This document shows positions 8,146-15,790 of a DNA stretch of 64,000 nucleotides, piece by piece. Below the pieces are notes generated by a model. It saw nothing but the letters and a program-made list of their open reading frames with translations, was not told the DNA's origin and made no database searches. Position numbers and translations under genes: made by a program. Where the stretch lies: NCBI GenBank assembly GCA_022616275.1, contig JAKEFB010000115.1:1-64000 (forward strand), written 5' to 3'. The DNA is from Chloroflexota bacterium (lineage in GTDB: Bacteria; Chloroflexota; Anaerolineae; Promineifilales; Promineifilaceae). Each line of letters starts with the position of its first letter. Within the stretch, counting starts at the first letter, position 1.

Positions 8146-9621
8146 TTACAAGGGGCAAAGCTCTTCGGCCGTGTAATCCCGGTTCAACCAGCCGTAAAAA
8201 GAGCTGCCCAGCGGGTCCAGGATCTCCTCAGAGTGGGCGGCGGCATAGGCAATGGCCTGGGCGCAGCCGGCCGCCAGGCTCTCTTCCGCTTGGTAAGTCT
8301 GCCAGAAAGCACTGGCCAGGACGGCGTAGCGATGGCCGGCTGTGCCCGGCGGGAACCGTTCCTGGAGCGCGTTGTACGTGTTGATAGCGTTCGCCGGCCG
8401 GCCCATGACCAGGTGGGCCAGCACCATCCGGTAATGCGTGTAGGCCGCCAGGCGTTGCTGTTCGCCGGCGTCGGGCGGCAGGGGCGTGCCGGCCGCCGGC
8501 CCCAACGGTTGGTTCAGACTCCAGCCCCGCAGGCCCTCGTCGGCCAGGGCCTGTTCGTAGAACTGGAGTGCTTGCGCATAGTCACCGAATAGAAATGCCA
8601 GGTCCCCGTCCTGCACCGCCTCAAAGCGGTAGCGGGGCGGCGTGGTGTGGGCCGAGCGGGCCAGGGTAAAGGCTTGCCCATCCCAGGCCCAGGTGTCGCT
8701 GTGCTCGCGCCGGGGGCCGGCATAAGCCCAGGCCGAGGCGTTGTAGGCCGGCAGGCCGCCGACCAGCGCCAGCTCTTGCCGGCCGTCCTCGTCCATGTCG
8801 GTCAGCCGGCCGTCGCCGTTCAAGATGCCGGCCCCGCTGGCGTAGATCTGTTCCGGGAAATTGAGGCTGGCCTGCACCAGGTCCCGGAACTGCTGGCCGT
8901 CCCAGCGGACGATGAAGAAAACCGTCAGGAAGTTGACGCCCACCGGGCCGGGATAGTCCACGGCGCTGAAGACGATCTCCTTCAGGCCGTCCTGGTTCAG
9001 GTCGGCCACGGCCCGCACCTTTTGCCCGGCCGGCCGGGAGACCCGCTGGTCGGCGTCGAAGCGGCCGATGCGCTCGTACTGCCCTTGCCGGCAGCCAAAG
9101 ACCAGGATCACGCTGTTGGCGTCAATCACCTGGAGAGGTAAGTCCACGATGATTTCCGGGATAGCGTCGCCGGTCACGTCGGCCGGCAGCACCGTCGGAC
9201 TGAGCAGGTGGGGGCCGCCGGCCGTAGAAACGGCGAAACTACCCAGCGCCGCTTGCAACCCTTCGGCCTGGCCGCCGCTGTTCAGGTAACCGGCAACTTG
9301 CCATTCCAGGTTGTCTATCGAAGAGCCGGCAAAGCGAAAGTCGGTGGCCTTGCCGGGTGGGCACTGGCCGAGGGGAGAGGGAGAGGGAGAGGGGGAGAGG
9401 GGGGGCGGGGGTGAAGGCGTGAAAGAGGGCGGGGGAGACGTGGGGAGGGGGAGAGGGGGAGAGGGGGTGAAGGGGAGGGTAATGATCGGAGTGGGAGTGG
9501 CGGTAGGTGTAGGCGTAGGGGTGGCGGAGATAGCCTGGGGGGCGTTGGTTGGTCCACAGGCGGCCAGAAGGAGGCTAAAGACCAGCAGCAGGGTAAGGAT
9601 GTAGGTGTGGCGTTGTCCCAT
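8146..9621 (-). CDS. Lipoprotein with Pro-rich stalk and FG-GAP/VCBS-like repeats
   Basis: A protein of 491 residues. The signal peptide ends in the lipobox LLAACG. Residues about 30-90 are a Pro/Ser/Thr stalk. The body contains calcium-loop-like repeats of FG-GAP/VCBS type: DVTGDAIPEIIVD, DLNQDGLKEIVF and DMDEDGRQELALVGG. The last third looks alpha-helical, with a TPR-like stretch (FGDYAQALQFYEQAL; later TYNALQERFPPGTAGHRY). I infer a surface-anchored beta-propeller plus TPR protein, with an unknown ligand. The stalk is encoded by a pyrimidine-only run (purines on the plus strand, 9370-9480). Confidence 0.8.
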   Translation of the reverse strand: MGQRHTYILTLLLVFSLLLAACGPTNAPQAISATPTPTPTATPTPIITLPFTPSPPLPLPTSPPPSFTPSPPPPLSPSPSPSPLGQCPPGKATDFRFAGSSIDNLEWQVAGYLNSGGQAEGLQAALGSFAVSTAGGPHLLSPTVLPADVTGDAIPEIIVDLPLQVIDANSVILVFGCRQGQYERIGRFDADQRVSRPAGQKVRAVADLNQDGLKEIVFSAVDYPGPVGVNFLTVFFIVRWDGQQFRDLVQASLNFPEQIYASGAGILNGDGRLTDMDEDGRQELALVGGLPAYNASAWAYAGPRREHSDTWAWDGQAFTLARSAHTTPPRYRFEAVQDGDLAFLFGDYAQALQFYEQALADEGLRGWSLNQPLGPAAGTPLPPDAGEQQRLAAYTHYRMVLAHLVMGRPANAINTYNALQERFPPGTAGHRYAVLASAFWQTYQAEESLAAGCAQAIAYAAAHSEEILDPLGSSFYGWLNRDYTAEELCPL

Positions 9622-9707
9622 CTGACCGGCGTTTCCCTACATCTTAATACACCTGACACACCCAAATCAACTAAAAGTGGACAGGATGTCCGCGTTCCCA
9701 GGGCCTG

Positions 9708-9738
9708 CGTCGTCTATCGTCCGTCGTCCGTCGTCCGC
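9708..9738. repeat. Tandem GTCGTCC word repeat
   Basis: CGTCGTCTATCGTCCGTCGT and continuation, a run of the word CGTCGTC(C/T) just downstream of the aldehyde dehydrogenase stop. The same word, including GTCGTCTATCGTCC, recurs at 33971. Confidence 0.7.
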
Positions 9739-9743
9739 CATTC

Positions 9744-11270
9744 CTACTCCAAACCAAACTGGATGCCCTGGGCCAGCGGCAACTCGTGCGACCAGTTAAT
9801 GGTGTTGGTCTGCCGCCGCATGTACGCCTTCCAGGCGTCCGAACCCGACTCCCGGCCGCCGCCGGTCTCCTTTTCGCCGCCAAACGCGCCGCCAATTTCC
9901 GCGCCGGAGGTGCCGATGTTGACGTTGGCAATGCCGCAGTCGGAGCCACTGGTGGCCAGAAACCGCTCGGCCGTGTGCATGGAGTCGGTGAAGATGGCGC
10001 TGGACAGCCCCTGGGGCGCCTCGTTGTGCAGCCGGATGGCCTCGTCCAGCTCGTCGTACTCCAGCAGGTAAAGAATGGGAGCAAACGTTTCCTGGCGGAC
10101 GATCTCGGTCTGGGCCGGCATCTTGACGATAGCCGGCTCGACAAAGTTCTGGCCTAAATCGGGCCGGGCTTTACCACCCACCAGCACTTCGCCGCCGTCG
10201 GCCCTGGCCTGCTCCAGGGCGCCCATCATTTTTTCCACGGCCGCGCTGGTCACCAGCGGCCCTAGCAACGTCTTTTCGTCCAGCGGGTCGCCGATGGGCA
10301 CCTGCCGGTAAGCCCGGACCAACCGCCCGGTCAGGGCCGGGGCCACGTCCTTGTGGACAATCAGGCGGCGGGTGGTCGTGCAGCGCTGCCCGGCCGTGCC
10401 CACCGCGCCAAAAAGAATGGCCCGCGTGGCCAGCTCCAGATCGGCGTCCCGGGCCACGACGATGGCGTTGTTGCCGCCGCACTCCAGAATCGTCCGGCCA
10501 AAGCGGCCGGCCACCGTCTGGGCCACGTGGCGGCCGACCCGGGTGGAGCCGGTAAAGGAGATAAGCGGCAGCCGGTCGTCGTTGATCAACAGTTCCCCCA
10601 CTTCAGGGCCGGTCCCTACGACCAGGTTAAAAATGCCGCTCAGGCCGTGGTCGGCCATGACCCGGTTGCAAATGTGCTGCATGGCCACGGCCGTCAGCGG
10701 GGCCAGTTCCGACGGTTTCCAGATGACGGGGTCGCCGCAGACGGCGGCAATGGCCGCGTTCCAGGACCAGACGGCGACGGGGAAGTTGAAGGCGGTGATG
10801 ACGCCAATGGGGCCAAGCGGGTGCCACTGTTCATACATGCGGTGGGCCGGCCGTTCCGACTGCATCGTCAGGCCATACAGTTGCCTGGACAGGCCCACGG
10901 CAAAATCACAGATGTCAATCATTTCCTGGACTTCGCCCTGGCCCTCCACCCGGATCTTGCCCATTTCCAGGCTCACCAGGTCGCCCAGGGGTTCCTTTAA
11001 TTCTCGCACGGCTTCGCCCAGGTCGCGGATCAACTGGCCCCGTTGGGGAGCTGGCGTTTCCCGCCACCGTTGAAAAGCCTGCCCGGCTTGCCGCACGACC
11101 TGGTCATAAACGGCCGGGGTGGCCTGGACGATGGTGGCAATGGCCTCGCCGGTGGTGGGGTTGTAGGAGACCAGTTTCTGCCCTTTTTCGTCCTGGAGCC
11201 AGCCATCCGGGCCGCTGCCGGCCCCTGCGTTAATAGCCCCAATCTCGAGTTTTTCCAGCAATGCTTTCAT
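9744..11270 (-). CDS. Aldehyde dehydrogenase, family 7 (aminoadipate-semialdehyde dehydrogenase type)
   Basis: A protein of 508 residues from ATG 11270; an in-frame ATG at 11288 would add six residues. NAD(P)+-dependent oxidation of an aldehyde. The Rossmann part holds FNFPVAVWSWN and FTGSTRVGR; the catalytic Glu is in LECGGNN and the nucleophile Cys in GTAGQRCTTTRRL, the ALDH7 wording. The C-terminus FGGEKETGGGRESGSDAWK is also family 7. ALDH7 members oxidise alpha-aminoadipate semialdehyde in lysine breakdown; the substrate is inferred from family. It stands alone and is divergent from the potassium permease across a long AT-richer spacer. Confidence 0.92.
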   Translation of the reverse strand: MKALLEKLEIGAINAGAGSGPDGWLQDEKGQKLVSYNPTTGEAIATIVQATPAVYDQVVRQAGQAFQRWRETPAPQRGQLIRDLGEAVRELKEPLGDLVSLEMGKIRVEGQGEVQEMIDICDFAVGLSRQLYGLTMQSERPAHRMYEQWHPLGPIGVITAFNFPVAVWSWNAAIAAVCGDPVIWKPSELAPLTAVAMQHICNRVMADHGLSGIFNLVVGTGPEVGELLINDDRLPLISFTGSTRVGRHVAQTVAGRFGRTILECGGNNAIVVARDADLELATRAILFGAVGTAGQRCTTTRRLIVHKDVAPALTGRLVRAYRQVPIGDPLDEKTLLGPLVTSAAVEKMMGALEQARADGGEVLVGGKARPDLGQNFVEPAIVKMPAQTEIVRQETFAPILYLLEYDELDEAIRLHNEAPQGLSSAIFTDSMHTAERFLATSGSDCGIANVNIGTSGAEIGGAFGGEKETGGGRESGSDAWKAYMRRQTNTINWSHELPLAQGIQFGLE

Positions 11271-11304
11271 CGTTTGCCTAACTCCCATGCCTGAAATTGC
11301 ATCC

Positions 11305-11609
11305 TGATCATTATTCTACCAGCAAACCGGTGCAGACAAACCTCGCAGTTCTCCATTCGACCGCTCTCCCAGAGGTAGCACCCCAAAAACCCGCCGAGAT
11401 GATCAAGCCATGATCATCTCCACTCGTCCATCAAGGTGATCATTCGGCCGGCCAAATGATCATCTTGAACCCCACCCTCCCGCGTTCATCCCCCACATCC
11501 ACCTCCTAAATCACCCATTTTACCCCCTCACACCCTCCACAACCCCCCATTCAGCCCTTCTCTCCCCACCAGAGCAGAAGGTACTATAAAAAAAAATATT
11601 CTATGATCA
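11305..11609. promoter_or_regulatory. Cluster of six TGATCA palindromes
   Basis: TGATCA occurs at 11305, 11400, 11411, 11437, 11457 and 11604. Three copies are extended to ATGATCATCT (11410, 11456, 11603). Six copies of a 6-mer in 305 bases is far above chance and suggests an operator array in the divergent control region. Confidence 0.5.
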
Positions 11610-11661
11610 TCTTCATCACCTTGCCTCCATCTATCCTCAATGATTATTTATATCCAACTCT

Positions 11662-11700
11662 TTCTCTCCCTCTCCCTCTCCCTCTAACTCTAGCTCTAAC
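11662..11700. repeat. CT-rich tandem word repeat (CTCTCC / CTCTAACTC)
   Basis: A run of TCTCCC units passing into CTCTAACTCTAGCTCTAAC. The second word is the one found as inverted repeats at 51099 and 56386. Confidence 0.6.
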
Positions 11701-11744
11701 TTCTTCACCTCAACCATCAACAGAAATGCCGGTCACCCCTCAAG

Positions 11745-11774
11745 TTGTCAAAAGTTTGCAGGTTTGCATATAAT
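11745..11774 (+). promoter_or_regulatory. Promoter of the KimA-type permease
   Basis: TTGTCA (11745-11750), 18 bases, TATAAT (11769-11774). Start of transcription near 11781 would leave a leader of about 195 bases before the ATG at 11976. Confidence 0.55.
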
Positions 11775-11863
11775 CCATTTGGTTGTGTCCTACCAGGAAA
11801 CTTTGCTATGATTTTCCTCGTAAAGGGCGAGGATGTACAAACAATATGAGTGGTTCCTTGCAG

Positions 11864-11959
11864 CCCGTCAACCCAGCCAGTGGCTTTAGCTTTCCCCATT
11901 AGAAAAGCTCCCGGTTTCCTTAAATTATGGTTGAACATTTGGCCCTTCTGGCTGACGGG
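11864..11959 (+). promoter_or_regulatory. Possible structured leader RNA of the permease gene
   Basis: CCCGTCA at 11864-11870 is complementary to TGACGGG at 11953-11959, which touches the AAGGGAG ribosome binding site. A smaller hairpin (TCCTCG-7-CGAGGA) lies upstream near 11815-11833. The long-range pairing could hide the ribosome binding site. I could not match it to the c-di-AMP (ydaO) riboswitch consensus. Confidence 0.35.
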
Positions 11960-11975
11960 AAGGGAGTGTTGAAAG

Positions 11976-13892
11976 ATGTCTGTTTCATTTAACGCCATTA
12001 AACGCTTATTGATTGGCCAGCCGTTCCCAACACGCGCCGAAATTCACGAGCGGCTGGACAAGATTCGAGCCCTGGCCATCTTTGCTTCAGACCCGATCAG
12101 TAGCAACGCGTACGCCACCGAAGCGATCATGAGCGTATTGCTATTGATGGGCAGCGCCGCGTTGTCGCTAACGCTGCCGGTTGCCCTCGGCATCGTGGTT
12201 CTGGTATTACTGGTTGTTTTTAGCTACATCCAGACAATCTTACACTATCCCGATGGTGGCGGGGCTTACACGGTCACCAAGGATAACCTGGGCGTCCGGC
12301 CGTCGCTCCTGGCGGCGGGCGCGTTGCTGACCGATTACGTGTTGACAGTATCGGTGTCCGTGTCGGCCGGCGTCCGGGCTGTTACCTCGGCCTTCCCGGA
12401 AACGTTTGACTACCGGGTCTGGATGGCTCTGGCGGCCATCGCTTTGCTGACCTGGGTCAACCTGCGAGGCGTTCGGGAAAGCGGCACCATTTTTGCCTTC
12501 CCCACCTACGCCTTTGTCGGCGGCGTTTTGCTGGTCATTATCATTGGCCTGGTGCGTTACTTCGGTTTGTTTGGCGTTGAACCAATCGTGACAACATTAC
12601 CCGTGATTGAGCCCGAAGAGCCAATCACTGATTTTCTCTACATCTGGCTAATTTTGCGGGCTTTTGCCGCCGGTTGTACAGCTCTGACCGGTATTGAAGC
12701 CATCAGCAACGGTACCCAGGCCTTCAAGCCACCGGAATCCAGGAACGCTGCCAAGACGATGGTAGTGATGGGGTTGATGGCCATGTCTCTGTTTATTGGT
12801 ATCAGTTTTCTGGCTACTCACCTGCACTTGGTACCGATGGAGGGAGGCGAGAGTATCCTGTCCCAAATGACCCGAACGGTTGCCGGCGGCGGGGTCCTCT
12901 ATTACTGGGTCACACTGTTCACCACCCTGATCCTATTCCTGGCCGCCAACACCGGTTACCAGGACTTTCCCCGGTTAAGCTCCTTCCTGGCCAACGATGG
13001 CTTTTTGCCGCGCTGGCTGCAAAATCGGGGCGACCGGCTGGTCTTTAGCTGGGGCATTCTGGTCCTGGCCTTTGTCGCTTCGCTGATCGTGATCATCTTC
13101 CAGGCCGACGAAATTGCCATGCTACCTCTGTACGCCCTGGGGGTGATGCTCAGCTTTACCCTGTCCCAGTTTGGCATGGTGCGGCTGATGGGCCGGATCG
13201 CCCACCTGAAGCCAGGCGAGACGATGCAGACCCAGGTAACAACCATCCATTATGAAAGTGGCTGGTGGTGGAAGCGGGCGCTCAACTTTGTTGGCGGTAC
13301 GACAACTTTGATCGTACTCATTATCCTGATCGTCACCAAGTTTAAGGACGGAGCCTGGGTCATCGTCCTGGCCATTCCGGTGTTGTTCTGGCTGTTCCGC
13401 TCAATCAGGCACCACTACCAACACGTGGCCGAGTCGCTGCGCACCAAAGAGTTGACAATGGATAAGCTGGCCGAAATCGGCGACGTGGTCATTGTCTCCA
13501 TTGCCGACGTCCACCGGGGTACGTTGCGCGCCCTTCGCTACGCCAAGCGTATCTCCAAAAATGTACGCGCTGTTTCGGTGGTAACCAACAGGGAAGCGAA
13601 GGATCGATTCCTGCGCCGCTGGAACCGTTTCCCGGAAATCACCGGGGACGTCGAGCTGGTGCTGTTGGAGTACGAATACCGGGACATCCTGACGCCCCTG
13701 GTGGAGTACATTGAGCACGTCAACAATGCCGAATACCCCAACCAGTTGGTCACGGTGGTCATTCCCGAGTTCGTGCCGGAATCCTTCTGGGCCCAGTTAC
13801 TGCACAACCAGACGGCTAACTTGCTCCGCTTCCGGCTGCGCGCTTATAAAGATGTCATCGTCATTGACGTACCGTTCCACATTCCGGGTTAA
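11976..13892 (+). CDS. APC-superfamily permease, KimA (YdaO)-type potassium transporter
   Basis: A protein of 638 residues with about 12 membrane helices (residues about 45-480) and a cytoplasmic C-terminal domain of about 150 residues. The opening IKRLLIGQP, SSNAYATEAI, YPDGGGAYTV and TALTGIEAISNG follow Bacillus KimA, and the tail (VIPEFVPESFWAQLLHNQTA) matches the USP-like C-terminal domain of that family. KimA imports K+ with protons and is inhibited by c-di-AMP; function here is inferred from the strong family likeness. The phosphotransferase gene overlaps its stop by one base. A long leader and a six-site TGATCA array precede it, so regulation is likely. Confidence 0.85.
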   Translation: MSVSFNAIKRLLIGQPFPTRAEIHERLDKIRALAIFASDPISSNAYATEAIMSVLLLMGSAALSLTLPVALGIVVLVLLVVFSYIQTILHYPDGGGAYTVTKDNLGVRPSLLAAGALLTDYVLTVSVSVSAGVRAVTSAFPETFDYRVWMALAAIALLTWVNLRGVRESGTIFAFPTYAFVGGVLLVIIIGLVRYFGLFGVEPIVTTLPVIEPEEPITDFLYIWLILRAFAAGCTALTGIEAISNGTQAFKPPESRNAAKTMVVMGLMAMSLFIGISFLATHLHLVPMEGGESILSQMTRTVAGGGVLYYWVTLFTTLILFLAANTGYQDFPRLSSFLANDGFLPRWLQNRGDRLVFSWGILVLAFVASLIVIIFQADEIAMLPLYALGVMLSFTLSQFGMVRLMGRIAHLKPGETMQTQVTTIHYESGWWWKRALNFVGGTTTLIVLIILIVTKFKDGAWVIVLAIPVLFWLFRSIRHHYQHVAESLRTKELTMDKLAEIGDVVIVSIADVHRGTLRALRYAKRISKNVRAVSVVTNREAKDRFLRRWNRFPEITGDVELVLLEYEYRDILTPLVEYIEHVNNAEYPNQLVTVVIPEFVPESFWAQLLHNQTANLLRFRLRAYKDVIVIDVPFHIPG

Positions 13893-14887
13893 TGGACGAC
13901 CGACGCACCGATTACTTGCCGGCCTTCGACGCCTGGCCAGAATGGGGAGCCGCCTTTACCAACGTGACTCTGTGGCGGCCGCTGCTGGCGCATTTATACC
14001 AGCAAGCGGGCCTGGGGGAGTTGGGGGCGGTAGAGGCCGGCTTTCCCGGGAGCTGCGCCGTTTTTATCGTTGATCGCCAGGTTGTCATCAAGCTCTTTCC
14101 CCCCTTTCTACCCCAGGACTACGAGCGAGAACTGGATGTCTACCACTTGTTGGACGGCCGGCTGGAACCGTACCTGCCGCGCCTGCTGGCCCACGGCGTC
14201 TACCACGATCGGGTGGATTATCCCTATCTGGCCCTGGAATTCTGCCCCGGCCAGCCCATCCGGGAGGTGCGCCAGGAGTTAAGCCAGAGCGACAAAACGA
14301 TTATTGCCCGGGAAGTGGGATGGATGATTCGCACCGTTCACGAAACACCCCTCGACGGAGTAAAGGCTTTTGACCCCCGGCCGGCGGCCTGGCTGGCATT
14401 CCTGGAGCAGCGACGACGTGACTATCTGGACGAACTGCGCCACAAGGCGTCGCTACCGGAACGGGTATTGGAGGAGGTGGCCGGCCTGCTGGCGGTTGGC
14501 CCCAATCTGCCGGCTGATTTTCGCCCCAGGTTGCTCAATGCCGACCTGACGGAAGACCATTTGTTGCTGGTCCGGCGGTTGGGCGAGTGGCGAATTTCGG
14601 CCCTGATTGATTGGGCAGACGCCCTGGTGGGAGCGGCCGAATACGAGTGGGTGGCGCTGTGGTTCGGCCTGTGCGGCCAGGACCCGGCTCTGTTCCGCGA
14701 GATTATGCAGGCTTATGACCCGGCCTTTTCTCTGGATCGTCGCTTCCGGCGACAGATGCTGGCCTATACTTTCCTGCACCGTTTCGGCCCGGCCATCGTG
14801 GGAGAGTTGCTGGGCCAGCCAGGCGCCCCCAGCATTCACTCCCTGGCCGATTTACAATCCTGGCTCTGGCCACCTGAGTTGGAATGA
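13892..14887 (+). CDS. Aminoglycoside phosphotransferase/choline-kinase-like protein
   Basis: A protein of 331 residues starting in the TAATG overlap with the permease stop, hence translationally coupled. It has the APH kinase fold: VVIKLFPP (ATP-binding Lys), YLALEFCPGQPIREV (hinge) and a catalytic loop LLNADLTEDHLLL, where Asn replaces the usual His of HGD, then LIDWADALVGAAEYE (metal-binding Asp). Members phosphorylate small molecules. The substrate is unknown; constant coupling to a potassium permease may mean a regulatory role. The stop codon lies inside the palindrome shared with the converging EamA gene. Confidence 0.8.
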   Translation: MDDRRTDYLPAFDAWPEWGAAFTNVTLWRPLLAHLYQQAGLGELGAVEAGFPGSCAVFIVDRQVVIKLFPPFLPQDYERELDVYHLLDGRLEPYLPRLLAHGVYHDRVDYPYLALEFCPGQPIREVRQELSQSDKTIIAREVGWMIRTVHETPLDGVKAFDPRPAAWLAFLEQRRRDYLDELRHKASLPERVLEEVAGLLAVGPNLPADFRPRLLNADLTEDHLLLVRRLGEWRISALIDWADALVGAAEYEWVALWFGLCGQDPALFREIMQAYDPAFSLDRRFRRQMLAYTFLHRFGPAIVGELLGQPGAPSIHSLADLQSWLWPPELE

Positions 14888-14919
14888 GAGGGTAACACAG
14901 CGTGTTACCCTCTCATTCC
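14881..14919. terminator. Perfect 18-bp palindrome, bidirectional terminator encoding both stop codons
   Basis: GGAATGAGAGGGTAACAC, a 3-base loop AGC, then its exact reverse complement. It holds the TGA of the phosphotransferase (14885-14887) and, on the other strand, the TAA of the EamA gene (14907-14905). Each converging gene reads its last codons from its own arm. No long T-run follows. Confidence 0.8.
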
Positions 14920-15753
14920 CTGGCGGCTACGGTGGACGATGTAAACGCCCGTGAGCACGGCAATGCCGCCGGCCGCCTGCCACGGTCCTAGAGATTCACC
15001 CAGCAAGGGGACGGCCAGGAGAGCAGTGACCACCGGCTGGCCCAGCCCGGCCGGGGCGACGATAGAGGCTGGCAGGTAGCCCAGGGCATCGCTAAAGGCG
15101 AACTGGCCAACCACCTGGACCAGTAGGCCCAGGGCCAGGAAGTTGAGGTAAGTGTTGCTGGAGTAGCCGGTGAGAGGTTGGTCGAAGAGCAGGGCGGTGA
15201 TCAGCAAGACCACGGCCGATCCGGCCGCAGCCAGCCAGAAGTAAGTCAGCGAGTCCAGGCGCTGGCGGCCGCGTTGGGTGACCAGGAAGTAGCCGCCATA
15301 AAACATGCCGGCCAGCAGCCCCAGGAAAGAACCTATTCCTAACGACACGTTGCGCAGCGCGTCTAGCCCCAGGATGAGCGCCGCGCCGCTAATAGACAGG
15401 AGCAGCCCCAGCCAAAAGGTCGTGTTTAGCTTTTCCCGGAAGAAAATCAACGCCCCCAGCCCAACCCATAGAGGCGCGGTGTTGCCCAGGAGCGTTGGAT
15501 TCGTCGCGCCGCTAAGGAGTACGCCGGTGTTCCACAGGGCCAGGTCGCCGGCAAAGAACAGGCCCCCCAGGAGGGCAATCAGAACTTCTCGGCGGGGCAA
15601 CGGTTTGGTCGCTGGCAGGCGGCGAGCAAAGGGCCAGGCCAGCGCCAGCAGGGCAATAGCCATTCGGTAAAAGCCGGTGACAACACCCGGGGCGTTAGCC
15701 CAGGCGACGAAGATGCCGGAAAAACCCAGGCTGACAATGCCGATAGCCAGCAT
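14905..15753 (-). CDS. EamA/DMT-family transporter
   Basis: A protein of 282 residues from ATG 15753; the open frame upstream overlaps the kinase gene and contains no ATG, GTG or TTG close by, so the start is uncertain. About ten membrane helices form two EamA repeats (first SLGFSGIFVAWANAPG..FYRM, second starting LLAGMFYGGYFLVTQ, with the usual PVVTALLAVPLLGE near the end). Likely exports a metabolite; substrate unknown. It follows the PAS kinase gene by about 38 bases on the same strand and may be co-transcribed. Its last codons come from the shared palindrome. Confidence 0.85.
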   Translation of the reverse strand: MLAIGIVSLGFSGIFVAWANAPGVVTGFYRMAIALLALAWPFARRLPATKPLPRREVLIALLGGLFFAGDLALWNTGVLLSGATNPTLLGNTAPLWVGLGALIFFREKLNTTFWLGLLLSISGAALILGLDALRNVSLGIGSFLGLLAGMFYGGYFLVTQRGRQRLDSLTYFWLAAAGSAVVLLITALLFDQPLTGYSSNTYLNFLALGLLVQVVGQFAFSDALGYLPASIVAPAGLGQPVVTALLAVPLLGESLGPWQAAGGIAVLTGVYIVHRSRQGMRG

Positions 15754-15790
15754 GAGGTAAGGGCGAAGCGGGGTGGATGGAGAGTGGTCG

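Larger units (their letters stand above)
11289..11975. other. 687-base intergenic spacer between ALDH and KimA-type permease
   Basis: A long gap, lower in GC than its surroundings. It holds six TGATCA palindromes (11305-11609), a CT-rich word repeat (11662-11700), a promoter (11745-11774) and a long leader with pairing potential in front of the permease. A minus-strand open frame across 11717-11998 looks like chance. I see no further gene. Confidence 0.6.

Noticed and set aside
10351-11073. 240-codon plus-strand open frame
   Set aside because: Antisense to the aldehyde dehydrogenase, whose catalytic motifs are clear.
11781-11975. c-di-AMP (ydaO) riboswitch
   Set aside because: Expected from the gene family, but I cannot find its conserved GGGTGAATC and GGGTAGG-type segments; listed only as a possible structured leader.
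11717-11998. 93-codon minus-strand open frame before the potassium permease
   Set aside because: No ribosome binding site, overlaps the permease start and promoter, and the protein looks random.
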